Below are positions 41,631 to 49,878 of a stretch of DNA of 64,000 nt, piece after piece. This stretch comes from an uncultured Acidimicrobiales bacterium (GTDB taxonomy: Bacteria; Actinomycetota; Acidimicrobiia; Acidimicrobiales; SZUA-35): contig CAKZXA010000028.1 in assembly GCA_937922045.1 (NCBI GenBank), positions 17,633 through 81,632 on the forward strand. The letters are read 5' to 3'. Under the pieces are notes generated by a model. It did no database searches. It had not been told where the DNA came from and saw only the letters and a list, made by a program, of their open reading frames with translations. Both the position numbers and the translations under genes were made by a program. Within the stretch, counting starts at the first letter, position 1. Every line of letters starts with the position of its first letter.

Positions 41631-43016
41631 TCAGGGTCGCCATGCGGGGGTTGGGGTTGATCCCAGCTCGCTGGCCCCCGACTCCCATCGAAGGAGACCG
41701 TTGACGGGCGGGCGTGCTCGTCGCGCCATGCCCCAGCTCGTCGATTCAGGCTCCGGTTCGAGATCATCGCTTCCAAGGGGAGCCATCTCGGCCTGGAGTG
41801 GCCCGGCTGGTCCGGAGCACAGCAGCTCGGCGTGGGCGGCGAGCGAGCTGCGCCAGGTCGACCCGGCATTGGTGATGAGGCGTTGCCGCCACCCCTCGAT
41901 GGCGGCGGCCGCCAGGGTGTAGCCGGTGGCGTGATCGAGGGCTTGCACCGGCAGCGGTGTCGGCGAGGTGCTCTCGTAGGCGCTCTGGCCTTCGGCGGCG
42001 ATGCCGCAGGCGATCTGCACGATCGAGTCGAACCCTCGCCGGTTCGCCCACGGGCCGCTATGGCCCCATGCGTTGAGCGACACATCGACGAGACCGGGGT
42101 TGATGCTACGTCGTTGCTCAATCCCAAAGCCCAGTCCTTCGAGGGCGCCGGGCCGGTAGCCGTGCACGAGGATGTCGGCCGACTCAAGCAAGTAGGTGAA
42201 TGTTTCACGACCCTCACCCTTCAGGTCGAGACGGGCGCACCGCTTCCCCAGGGTGACCTCGGGGATCACGCCGGGCTCGTTCCAGGTCGGTGGGTCGATC
42301 CTCAGTACGTCGGCCCCGAGACCGGCGAGAAAGCGAGTGGCCACCGGGCCGGCAAGCACACGGGTGAGGTCGAGAACGCGAACCCCATCGAGGGGTCGTT
42401 CGGGATTGGCCGTTAGGGAACGCGTTGGCGTGCTGCTCGTTGGGTTGGTGGCGGTGTGCACGAGCGGTTCCTGAGCGAGCGCCTTGCCCTGCGGGTGCTC
42501 AGACCAGCTCTGGCGGTCGTTTAGCGCAACAGCAACACCGCCGCTGGCATAGACAGCTTCCTGAAGCTCGTGGGCGGACCAGGTGAGGGCCGCGTCGGTG
42601 ACTGCGGAGCGCTCGTCGGCGCACCCCAGCACGTCGACTGCGGCTCGGCGATGGTGGGGGGCGTTGGTGTGGAGCCGGATGTGGCCGTCGCTGGTTTGGT
42701 AGATGCCGGCGATCTCGTCCCATGCGCTGTCCATCTGCCACTGCTGGGGCTGAATCGTCCAGCCAAACCAGAGAGACGCCAGTCGGCGGTTGACGAGGAT
42801 GGGAGAGGTCGAGGTGGCACCGAGTGTCTGTTGTAGTGCTCGCGTGGCCAGGGCTGCATTGGCAACGCTGTCGACAGCGAAGTCGGTGACGGCGTAGGCC
42901 GACGGAAGTTCGGAGGATGGTCCGTCGGCGTGCGGGCCGTCGTGCTCGATTGGAGCGTCGGCGTTGTGGCCGATTGCGGCGGTGAAGGTCGGGAGGAATG
43001 GGGTGCTGGCGGCCAT
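41631..43016 (-). CDS. CoA-transferase family III (CaiB/BaiF-like) protein
   Basis: This 461-residue protein has the family III signature in its second half: RPLDGVRVLDLTRVLAGPVATRFLAGLGADVLRID and a long region ending in an AALDHATGY-like segment. The first 190 residues look like a degenerate second copy of the domain. This suggests a fused or two-domain transferase rather than the usual single domain. The catalytic Asp position could not be placed confidently. It converges with the thiolase gene. Confidence 0.8.
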   Translation of the reverse strand: MAASTPFLPTFTAAIGHNADAPIEHDGPHADGPSSELPSAYAVTDFAVDSVANAALATRALQQTLGATSTSPILVNRRLASLWFGWTIQPQQWQMDSAWDEIAGIYQTSDGHIRLHTNAPHHRRAAVDVLGCADERSAVTDAALTWSAHELQEAVYASGGVAVALNDRQSWSEHPQGKALAQEPLVHTATNPTSSTPTRSLTANPERPLDGVRVLDLTRVLAGPVATRFLAGLGADVLRIDPPTWNEPGVIPEVTLGKRCARLDLKGEGRETFTYLLESADILVHGYRPGALEGLGFGIEQRRSINPGLVDVSLNAWGHSGPWANRRGFDSIVQIACGIAAEGQSAYESTSPTPLPVQALDHATGYTLAAAAIEGWRQRLITNAGSTWRSSLAAHAELLCSGPAGPLQAEMAPLGSDDLEPEPESTSWGMARRARPPVNGLLRWESGASELGSTPTPAWRP

Positions 43017-43094
43017 AAGTCTAAGGGTAGGTTCATGCCTCGGAAGCGGCTGGCGTCAACGCCTTCAGAATCTCAAAAAGATGAAGAAAATGTC

Positions 43095-43123
43095 TTGCCT
43101 TTTCAAAAGGCTCGCTGTAACAT
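43095..43123 (+). promoter_or_regulatory. Promoter with a 15-bp palindrome in the spacer
   Basis: TTGCCT (43095-43100) and TAACAT (43118-43123) are separated by 17 bases. A perfect palindrome GCCTTTTCAAAAGGC (43097-43111) overlaps the -35 box, as a repressor operator would. The promoter points to the candidate RNA that ends at the terminator at 43269. Confidence 0.5.
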
Positions 43124-43129
43124 AAAGGC

Positions 43130-43296
43130 AACATCGTTACGACGACTCAGTGGCCGGTTTACCCATACCGCCCGCGCCACGGTCACTGGGTCGTTGTAGC
43201 GTGCAACTTCCGGGTCGGTGCACCCTCTCCCCGCCGGCCCGGTCGTCGCGTTAAAGAATCATTGACTAACCCCACTCTTTAGTGGGGTTTTTCTTC
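43130..43296 (+). ncRNA. Candidate orphan non-coding RNA
   Basis: A promoter (43095-43123) and a strong intrinsic terminator (43269-43296) bracket about 165 bases in which no convincing reading frame is found. Internal base pairing such as TGCA...TGCA around 43202-43222 and CCGGG...CCCGG around 43209-43243 suggests structure. The terminator points rightwards while the nearest genes on both sides are on the minus strand, so it cannot serve them. The RNA family is not recognised. The remaining bases 43297-43547 show nothing I can support. Confidence 0.45.
43269..43296 (+). terminator. Strong intrinsic terminator
   Basis: ACCCCACT-CTTT-AGTGGGGT (43269-43288) is a perfect 8-base-pair stem with a 4-base loop, followed by TTTTTCTT. 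It is a textbook Rho-independent terminator for rightward transcription. Confidence 0.85.
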
Positions 43297-43547
43297 GCCC
43301 GGGCAGCCGATTGTAGGCGAAACAGCCTAGATGTCGCTGGTCTTCGGTGCTTGGTGTGTCCTGGGATGACGGCTGATGCGAATGACAGACTTGTGTTTTG
43401 ATGTGACGATTCAGGGTGTTGGGCCATTCACAACCATTGGGCCGACTTGCAACACTGAAACTCTCTTTTTGGTCACGATTTCGTAATATAAGCAGCGACA
43501 TGCATCAACAAGCAGATAGTTGAGACACCATGGTTTGAGGGAGGTGG

Positions 43548-45290
43548 CTAGCGATTGATCCAGCGGAAGAACTTGGATGAGGCCCAGGAGTTGATCACCA
43601 ACTCCTTTGGCGCCCAGCCCCGCTGAGCGGTGAGCACGCCGTACTCCATGCGCCCCAGTTCTGAGACGTGGTGTGAGTCGGTGTTGATCACAAGTTTGAC
43701 CTCTCGATCAACGGCACGGCGTACGACGTCGGAGGCCGCGTCGAGCCGTTGGAGTGCTCCATTGATCTCGAGAGCGACGTCGTTGGCTACAAGGGCGTCG
43801 AGCACCTTGTCTATGTCGAGCTCGATGCCGGGGCGGCGCCCGATGTATCGCCCCGTGAGGTGGCCAATGGAGTTCACCGTTGGATCTTCGATAGCGGTGA
43901 TCAGCCGGCGGGTTTGTTCTTCAACCGATTGGTCGAAATGGGAATGGACCGAAGCCACGGTGTAGTCGAACAGGGCACGAAAGTCGTCCTCGTAGTCGAG
44001 TCCGCCGTCGGGGCCGATGTTTAGTTCGCAGCCCCACAGCACCGTCATGTCCGGGTACGACTTCTGCACCTCGGCGATCACGTCGCGGTGTTCGAGCATT
44101 TCCTCGGCGCTGGAGCCGTTGATGGCGAGGTCTTCGCCGTGGTCGGTGATGGCGAGGTATGCGTAGCCTTGGGCTGCGGCCTCGGCCACCATGTCGGCCA
44201 CCGATGAACGACCGTCGCCCGAGCGATCGGTGTGATAGTGCAGATCACCCTTGATGTGCTTGCGTTGAATCAGATCCGGTAGTTCTCCCTCGGTTTCGCC
44301 GCTGGCTTCGCGCAGAGGGGGAGGGATGTAGGGAAGATCGAGCGCCTTGTAGATGGACGCCTCAGATTTGGAGGCAACGACCTTGTCGGTCTCGGTGTCC
44401 ATCAGGCCGTATTCGTTGAGTAGGAGGCCCCGGTCCATCGCCCGCTGCCGCAGGGCGATGTTGTGCGCTTTGGAGCCGGTGAAGTAGAGAGTGGCCGCAC
44501 CGAACTGAGACGACTTCACCACCCTCACGTCTACCTGGAGCCCTGAGCGTGTGAGGAACGATGTCTTGGTATCGCCAGACACGACGATGTCGACTGCTTC
44601 GGGATGATTGCGCACCGCTTCCATCACCGGAATCGGCTTCGACGAGGCGACCGTGATGTCGATGTCGCCGATGGTCTCGGACATGCGTCGCAGGCTGCCA
44701 CAGAAGGCCACCTTTGAAACCCCGGGCAGCGCTTCGAGATCGGCGACGAGCCGTTCGGCCAAGGGCAGAGCGTCTGCGATCGGAGTTCTTGTGTCTTTGC
44801 CGGTCAGGCCGAGTCGCTCGATGGCCTTGGCAATCTTGGCCTCGCTGGTAGCACCCATACGGGGCAGGGTGCGTAACTGTTCGGCCTCGATGGCGGCCTT
44901 GAGCTGCTCAACGTTTTCCACGCCGAGTTCGGCCCTCACCAGCTTCAGCGTTTTCGGCCCGAGCCCCGGGATCTTCGACAGCTGCACAAACTCGGGCGGG
45001 TACTTCTCTCGCAACCGATCGACCTTCTCGACCGAACCGGTTTCGATCAGCTCCCTGATCTTGGTGGCGGTGGCCTTGCCGACGCCATCGATCTTGGTGA
45101 GCTCGGCCGCCGACATGCCAGCGATAGCGCCGCTGTGAGCCTCCAACGCCAACTTGGCCTTCTCATAGGCTCGCACTTTGAAGGACTGAGGCGACTCCTC
45201 CTCCAGCGTGGTGAGCGTGATCAGCTCGCTCAACATGGCGTTGATATCAGCGGTGGTAACGGGTTTTGGATCTGGGGCAGCCATGCCCAA
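43548..45290 (-). CDS. polX: DNA polymerase/3'-5' exonuclease PolX
   Basis: This 580-residue protein has helix-hairpin-helix DNA-binding motifs (KIDGVGKATATKIREL, KIPGLGPKTLKLV) and a family X polymerase core with SLRRMSETIGDIDITV, where the Asp-x-Asp pair binds metal. The C-terminal PHP exonuclease domain starts near 345 (GDLHYHTDRSGDG). The length is the usual size for bacterial PolX. It acts in base-excision or gap-filling repair. It is a single gene, transcribed away from the four-gene operon. Confidence 0.95.
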   Translation of the reverse strand: MGMAAPDPKPVTTADINAMLSELITLTTLEEESPQSFKVRAYEKAKLALEAHSGAIAGMSAAELTKIDGVGKATATKIRELIETGSVEKVDRLREKYPPEFVQLSKIPGLGPKTLKLVRAELGVENVEQLKAAIEAEQLRTLPRMGATSEAKIAKAIERLGLTGKDTRTPIADALPLAERLVADLEALPGVSKVAFCGSLRRMSETIGDIDITVASSKPIPVMEAVRNHPEAVDIVVSGDTKTSFLTRSGLQVDVRVVKSSQFGAATLYFTGSKAHNIALRQRAMDRGLLLNEYGLMDTETDKVVASKSEASIYKALDLPYIPPPLREASGETEGELPDLIQRKHIKGDLHYHTDRSGDGRSSVADMVAEAAAQGYAYLAITDHGEDLAINGSSAEEMLEHRDVIAEVQKSYPDMTVLWGCELNIGPDGGLDYEDDFRALFDYTVASVHSHFDQSVEEQTRRLITAIEDPTVNSIGHLTGRYIGRRPGIELDIDKVLDALVANDVALEINGALQRLDAASDVVRRAVDREVKLVINTDSHHVSELGRMEYGVLTAQRGWAPKELVINSWASSKFFRWINR

Positions 45291-45435
45291 AGTCTAGGAC
45301 TCCACGCCGAGGCGATCGCACCAACCGAGAGGCCTTGCCGATTGACTTCAGATACAGGAACCCTGCAGCTATAAGAGTCGCCAACCAACGTCACAAATGT
45401 TGGCATAATGGACCAAATAGGACATTGAGATCTTG

Positions 45436-45517
45436 TTGTGGGGGACAGTTAAAGTGGGCTATATTCGAACTTGCTAGTCAAGCCCAACGCTCTAACTATT
45501 GTGCAACTGATTAGAGT
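45436..45517 (+). promoter_or_regulatory. Promoter region and inverted repeat of the four-gene operon
   Basis: TTGTGG (45436-45441) and TATATT (45460-45465), 18 bases apart, make a plausible promoter in a noticeably AT-richer stretch. CTCTAA (45491-45496) and TTAGAG (45512-45517) form an inverted repeat in the leader. The start codon follows at 45554 with AAGAGAG upstream. The stretch 45291-45553 holds no gene. Confidence 0.45.
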
Positions 45518-45553
45518 GCTAGGCCAATCCGCCGCCACCGTAAGAGAGTTATC

Positions 45554-45973
45554 ATGTCGCGCACTGCCAGTATTGGTGACCAGTTACGCCTGACCAACCT
45601 ATTATTGGACGTTGAGCGGGTTCGCTCTGACGTTGTGAGTGTTCATTCCCCAGCATCGCAGCGCCGTTGGTCTGAGAAGACGGTTGCGCTGCTCGACTAC
45701 CTTCAAGGTCGAGGTGCGGTTGGTGTTGGTTCTGGCCTCGGGCAGAGTCAGACCGCAGTAGCTACGAGTAGTCGTAGCACGACTGCGCGGTCAACTATTG
45801 ACCTCTGCGATGGTCAGACTGATGAGCTTATTGCTAGTTTAACAAGGTTCAGTGATTCGGCCCAGCTCGACGAAAGCGATCTTGATCGACTTGAAAGCTT
45901 ATTGGATGACCTTGCCTGGCGTATTTCCGCCGACTTGCGCCGGGCCGACGAGGACCTCTACCGCTCTCGATGA
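45554..45973 (+). CDS. Unknown protein, first gene of the four-gene operon
   Basis: This 139-residue hydrophilic protein is mainly helical, with a Ser/Thr/Gly-rich middle and an acidic C-terminal helix (DESDLDRLESLLDDLAWRISADLRRADEDLY). No domain is recognised. Its stop overlaps the ATG of the 701-residue gene (ATGA), so it is translationally coupled. It probably partners the large protein, perhaps as a regulatory or adaptor subunit; this is only positional inference. Confidence 0.75.
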   Translation: MSRTASIGDQLRLTNLLLDVERVRSDVVSVHSPASQRRWSEKTVALLDYLQGRGAVGVGSGLGQSQTAVATSSRSTTARSTIDLCDGQTDELIASLTRFSDSAQLDESDLDRLESLLDDLAWRISADLRRADEDLYRSR

Positions 45974-48075
45974 TCGATGGCGCGCATAGATCCGCTGGTG
46001 AACGGCTGCGGGCGGAACCCAGTGGTTCCCTTGACCGCCTGAAGCATCAGTATCAACTCCGGTTCACAGAGATCTACGATCGTGTCTCGTCGACCCGCAG
46101 TTCGCTGACCGAGGGTTGCCGAGATCTCGCCGGAGTTCTCAGGCTCGTAGAAATCTTCCTTGAAGGTATTCGGCTGGCATCCTTCGAGGGATTGGCCAAG
46201 GACCCGACGGATAGGCTGGCTCGACTTGAGCTGTGGAAACTCCGCCAGGTGGCCGAGTACATTGATACTGAGTTCCTTAACCTCGCGAGTGTGGCCCCTC
46301 CAGCCTGGTTGCGTGATCTTGTCTGGGACGAAGCCGAGGGCATCGGGATGCCAGCTGTCCCTCTTCTTGCTCCGGTGCACGCCAATAACTTCTCTTCGGC
46401 GGTCCCATCGGTTAAGGGCGTTTTGTTTTCGTCGGCGCCTGGTTCTTACGACTTTGGCGTCGACGAGAAGGTCGTTGCCGACTTGTTCGAAGAGTTCGCT
46501 ACGACGCTGGACTATGGCCTGGTCCGCACGTCGTGGGTGGACGGCGCTGCAGGTCGCCTCTGTCCATTGCCAGCGGGTCACGAATTGGCCCACTTTGCTC
46601 TACACCACCAGAGCCTGCTCGTCGAAAGCGATATGCAGACGTTGCGAGAACGGCTACTGGGCCTCTTTAGCTCATGGTCCGTTCACCATGAGTCAGCTTA
46701 TGAGAGCAGCGATCTTTACGATGCTGGTTTGTTATTGGGCGAGGGTTGGCTGGTTGAGTTGGTATGCGACCTCTACATGCTCGCCCGTTTTGGACCGGCG
46801 TCGATTCTCGCACTTGGCGATTTTGCCGAGTCGGTGGCACGGCTGGTACCTCCGGGCTACGACGGGACGCACCCGTCAGGACGAGTGCGTCTAGATGTGT
46901 TGCTCGGGGTCATGGATACCTGCTACCCCACGATGGTGAAAGAGGAGCCGGTCTCGACATTGCTAAAGCGCTGCCGTACCGTCGTAGCCGAGCTCGTCGA
47001 CGATGGGGGGCAGAGGTTGCCGCCGCTCGAACGATTCTGTTTCGATCATTCTTTCGAGCTCGCTCAGGCCTTCGGTTCCCTTTTGCCAATAGCGATTGAA
47101 CTCTCCTCATTGCGGCCATTCTGCGCGGCGGCAAGACCCAAAGAGGAACGAGCGTTCGCCACAGGAATCGAGCGCGCTGCCGCCGAGTTTGAATCGCGTC
47201 GTCCGGCCAGCGGTTTGATGAGCGAAGAACCACACCTTCCCGAACTCTTGGGCGGAGCATGGCTCGCTATAGAGAGGGATTTCTCCTCGGCCGAGCTCAT
47301 CGATCGATTGCTGACAGCATCGATCGAGTATCGATCGTTCGGCCGGTGGCTTGGATCGGAACCTGAATCGTTGGATTCGACAGCGGTCGATCGCAGGAGC
47401 CAGTTGACGAGTTCGAAAGCCGATCTGGATCGATGCCATGTCGTTCCATCTCTGTCTGGCGTCGGCTGGGTTGGAGGCTCACTTGATCTTCGTCTCGGAC
47501 CGCGAGTTCTTGAGTTCAGCTCGCGGCCTGCGACGTTCTTTGGTGAGAAGACACTGTCGCAATCTCGGATTTCTGATCAGACCGTCGATGATCCCCGACA
47601 CTTCCAGGAAGATGTCGAATATCGGTGGGGTGATCCAATTCGGATTGCGCCGGGTGCATTCATCCTGGCTTCGACCCTGGAGTACCTTCAGCTGGCCGAA
47701 AGCCACATCGGATGGATTGGGCACCGAACCTCGTACGGCAGGATCGGCCTCGTCGTCGATGCCGGTCCTATCCAGCCTGGTCATTCGGGAACCATCACGC
47801 TTTGCCTACACAATGTCGGCCCTTGCCCGATCATGGTCTATCCCGGAGAGCGGGTTTGTCATCTCGTCACCTCCCCGGTCGACCGGCCAGTCGGTGCCAT
47901 TCCTAGCCTTCAGGCTGGGCGGTACAACGCTCAGAACCGGCCGGTCCGTGCCGACTTCGCCTACGAGCCTGAGCTCGTTGCTCTCCAACGGCCACGTCGA
48001 TACGTGCCGCAGCCCTTCGGGCGAACCCAGGGGTCACCGCCGGGCGTAAGGGGACAGGGTGTTGATCCACGATAA
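45970..48075 (+). CDS. HExxH metallopeptidase-like / dCTP deaminase-like (DCD) fusion protein
   Basis: This 701-residue protein is the core of the operon. Residues 1-120 are helical. An HELAH motif (204-208) matches the HExxH zinc site; acidic residues follow at 258, 263 and 267 and an HPSGR motif at 301-305, an arrangement seen in several gluzincin peptidases. The C-terminus (about 485-650) is DCD-like: SLDLRLGPRVLEF, FILASTLEYLQL, then HRTSYGRIG and YPGERVCHL. Thr587 and Arg591 align with Ser111 and Arg115 of E. coli dCTP deaminase, but the catalytic Glu138 position is Cys612. The DCD part is therefore more likely a nucleotide sensor or trimer scaffold than a deaminase. The stop lies 17 bases inside the next gene. 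Confidence 0.8.
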   Translation: MIDGAHRSAGERLRAEPSGSLDRLKHQYQLRFTEIYDRVSSTRSSLTEGCRDLAGVLRLVEIFLEGIRLASFEGLAKDPTDRLARLELWKLRQVAEYIDTEFLNLASVAPPAWLRDLVWDEAEGIGMPAVPLLAPVHANNFSSAVPSVKGVLFSSAPGSYDFGVDEKVVADLFEEFATTLDYGLVRTSWVDGAAGRLCPLPAGHELAHFALHHQSLLVESDMQTLRERLLGLFSSWSVHHESAYESSDLYDAGLLLGEGWLVELVCDLYMLARFGPASILALGDFAESVARLVPPGYDGTHPSGRVRLDVLLGVMDTCYPTMVKEEPVSTLLKRCRTVVAELVDDGGQRLPPLERFCFDHSFELAQAFGSLLPIAIELSSLRPFCAAARPKEERAFATGIERAAAEFESRRPASGLMSEEPHLPELLGGAWLAIERDFSSAELIDRLLTASIEYRSFGRWLGSEPESLDSTAVDRRSQLTSSKADLDRCHVVPSLSGVGWVGGSLDLRLGPRVLEFSSRPATFFGEKTLSQSRISDQTVDDPRHFQEDVEYRWGDPIRIAPGAFILASTLEYLQLAESHIGWIGHRTSYGRIGLVVDAGPIQPGHSGTITLCLHNVGPCPIMVYPGERVCHLVTSPVDRPVGAIPSLQAGRYNAQNRPVRADFAYEPELVALQRPRRYVPQPFGRTQGSPPGVRGQGVDPR

Positions 48076-48439
48076 GCATGAAGATGTTGCATGGCGACGG
48101 TCGCGACCTTTCCGGGTTGAATATCGCGGAACACTTCGAATGACGAGCGAAGGTATCGAGTTCGATCCGATCGCGTGCCCCCGTTGTTTTGGGAGTGTTC
48201 AGTCCGTCCTACCGGTGGGCCATGGATCAGATCTCGGCATGTTTCCGCTTGCCCAGATCTTTCGCAAACGTTCCTGGTCAGCGAAGGAAATAGTTGAGAG
48301 GTTTTCGATCGACGGAGTATTCGATCTTATGTGCTGCTGCGAACAGGGCAGTCATCTCGGGCGTCCTGAGGATGATGCTCGCCAAGGGTGCGGCGCTGTC
48401 ATCCTTGCGCTGCCCTTGGCGGTAGCCGGTCCGGCGTAG
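48059..48439 (+). CDS. Small cysteine-rich protein of the four-gene operon
   Basis: This 126-residue protein starts at GTG 48059, with AAGGGG six bases upstream, inside the end of the 701-residue gene. It has a CPRC pair near residues 39-42 and further cysteines near 90-110 (MCCCEQGSHLG...QGCG), so it could bind zinc. No family is recognised. Its coupling to the large protein and the following membrane protein suggests that it bridges the two. Confidence 0.7.
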   Translation: MLIHDKHEDVAWRRSRPFRVEYRGTLRMTSEGIEFDPIACPRCFGSVQSVLPVGHGSDLGMFPLAQIFRKRSWSAKEIVERFSIDGVFDLMCCCEQGSHLGRPEDDARQGCGAVILALPLAVAGPA

Positions 48440-48441
48440 TT

Positions 48442-49095
48442 GTGGCGACCCGAGACCGACCGGCCGCTGAAGAATCAGCGATCGATTGGGATGCTGAGGC
48501 CAGACGCGCTCATCGGACAAGGATTCCCGACCTACGGCGAGACGCTGAGAACTGGCTGAAGTTCGTCCAGACATCGGTAGCGGCCGCAATACTTGCGTCG
48601 GCATTTAAGGGCGCCGACCTCATCTCAGAGATCGCCGATCCGGACCGGCGGCGGCTTGTGACACTTCTGATGCTTACTGGAATTGTTGTGCTTTTGATGG
48701 GTCAAGGAGTGTTAGCGCTTGCCGCTTATGGTCAGGTTGGAGGGCGACTACGTCTATATACCGGCATGGCCTACAAGCGTTCGAGAGAGGAGATGGCTGC
48801 GGCGATCGCCTGGCAGACCCGCGTGGGCACGTCACTAACGTACGTCTCGTTGTGCGCTGTCCTCGGTGCGTTCAGCCTCGGCTGGCTCAGCTTGGGCACT
48901 GCATCGGAACTCGTCGATCAGAAGTCGGAGGTCGAAGCCGACGGAACGCTATCGCCCGTGCCGATCGGCCCGACGATCTTGTCGGACCCGCAGACAACCA
49001 CGATACGAGCGGTGCCTAGCACCGCCGGATCGAAAGCAACAAGTGTGAAGCGGTGTCCGTGCCTGCCGGGGCATCAAGGTGTTGATGCCCCCTAG
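48442..49095 (+). CDS. Multi-spanning membrane protein, last gene of the four-gene operon
   Basis: This 217-residue protein starts at GTG 48442, two bases after the preceding stop. Three hydrophobic stretches are at about 35-61, 69-96 and 132-151, with an amphipathic helical N-terminus and a soluble Ser/Thr/Pro-rich tail. The helix-pair layout recalls SLATT-type 2TM effector domains found with nucleotide-sensing defence systems, but I see no diagnostic motif. A possible membrane effector of the operon. A 10-bp hairpin overlaps its 3' end. Confidence 0.68.
   Translation: MATRDRPAAEESAIDWDAEARRAHRTRIPDLRRDAENWLKFVQTSVAAAILASAFKGADLISEIADPDRRRLVTLLMLTGIVVLLMGQGVLALAAYGQVGGRLRLYTGMAYKRSREEMAAAIAWQTRVGTSLTYVSLCAVLGAFSLGWLSLGTASELVDQKSEVEADGTLSPVPIGPTILSDPQTTTIRAVPSTAGSKATSVKRCPCLPGHQGVDAP
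49068..49091 (+). terminator. Perfect hairpin at the operon's end
   Basis: GGGGCATCAA (49068-49077) and TTGATGCCCC (49082-49091) form a 10-base-pair stem with a GGTG loop immediately before the stop codon at 49093-49095. There is no U-tract. It probably stabilises or ends the transcript. Confidence 0.5.
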
Positions 49096-49180
49096 AAGAA
49101 CATGCGTTTCTGTAGTGCTCTTATGGCCGACGACAAAGGTCCTAGGTCGATAGATCCGAAACATTCGTGGTGAGGTTTGG

Positions 49181-49831
49181 CTAGGCGCCGCGCAGGGCCT
49201 TGATGTTGGCGGCGTAGGCTTCCGGGCCACCGCGGAAGGCGGCCGATCCGGCAACGAGGACGCTGGCGCCAGCGGCGACGAGATCGGTGGCATTGTCTGG
49301 ATTGATACCGCCGTCGACCTCGATGCGGATCGGGCGATCGCCGATCATCTGGGCAAGCTCGGCCACCTTGTCGACCGCGGAGGGAATGAAAGACTGACCA
49401 CCGAACCCCGGGTTGACCGACATGAGAAGTACGAGATCGATGCGGTCGAGGACCCAACGGATGACGTCGATCGGGGTGGACGGATTCAGCGACACGCCAA
49501 CGTCGCATCCGAGATCACGAATGGCCTGAAGCGATCGGTCCAGGTGAGGACCGGCCTCGGCGTGGATGGTGATGCCGTTGCAGCCAGCGTCGGCGAACTC
49601 GGCCAGGTAGGGATCGACCGGCGCAATCATGAGGTGGGCGTCGAAGTAGAGGTCGGTGTGAGGCCGCATGGCCTTGATCACCGCTGGCCCGAACGAGATG
49701 TTGGGCACGTAGTGGCCATCCATCACGTCGAGATGGATCCAGTCGGCACCGGCTTCGGTCACGGCTTGAAGCTCGGTGGCGAGGTTGGCGAAGTCGGAAG
49801 CCAGCATCGAGGGGGCGATAAGAGGAGCCAT
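49181..49831 (-). CDS. rpe: Ribulose-phosphate 3-epimerase
   Basis: This 216-residue TIM-barrel enzyme interconverts ribulose-5-phosphate and xylulose-5-phosphate in the pentose-phosphate pathway. Signatures are [15 protein letters not shown], the metal-binding [32 protein letters not shown] and the catalytic [10 protein letters not shown]. The length is standard. It is a single gene, downstream of recR on the same strand with 47 bases between. Confidence 0.95.
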   Translation of the reverse strand: MAPLIAPSMLASDFANLATELQAVTEAGADWIHLDVMDGHYVPNISFGPAVIKAMRPHTDLYFDAHLMIAPVDPYLAEFADAGCNGITIHAEAGPHLDRSLQAIRDLGCDVGVSLNPSTPIDVIRWVLDRIDLVLLMSVNPGFGGQSFIPSAVDKVAELAQMIGDRPIRIEVDGGINPDNATDLVAAGASVLVAGSAAFRGGPEAYAANIKALRGA

Positions 49832-49878
49832 GCTTCAGCCTACGTGCCGATGACCTATGAAGATGCCTCTGAAGATGT

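Noticed and set aside
42930..43199. Plus-strand open frame of 89 codons overlapping the CoA-transferase start
   Set aside because: Half of it is antisense to the CoA-transferase gene and no ribosome-binding site or family supports it; the downstream promoter lies within it.
43259..43501. Minus-strand open frame of 80 codons after the terminator
   Set aside because: The composition is atypical, no motif is seen and it would run through the strong terminator hairpin.
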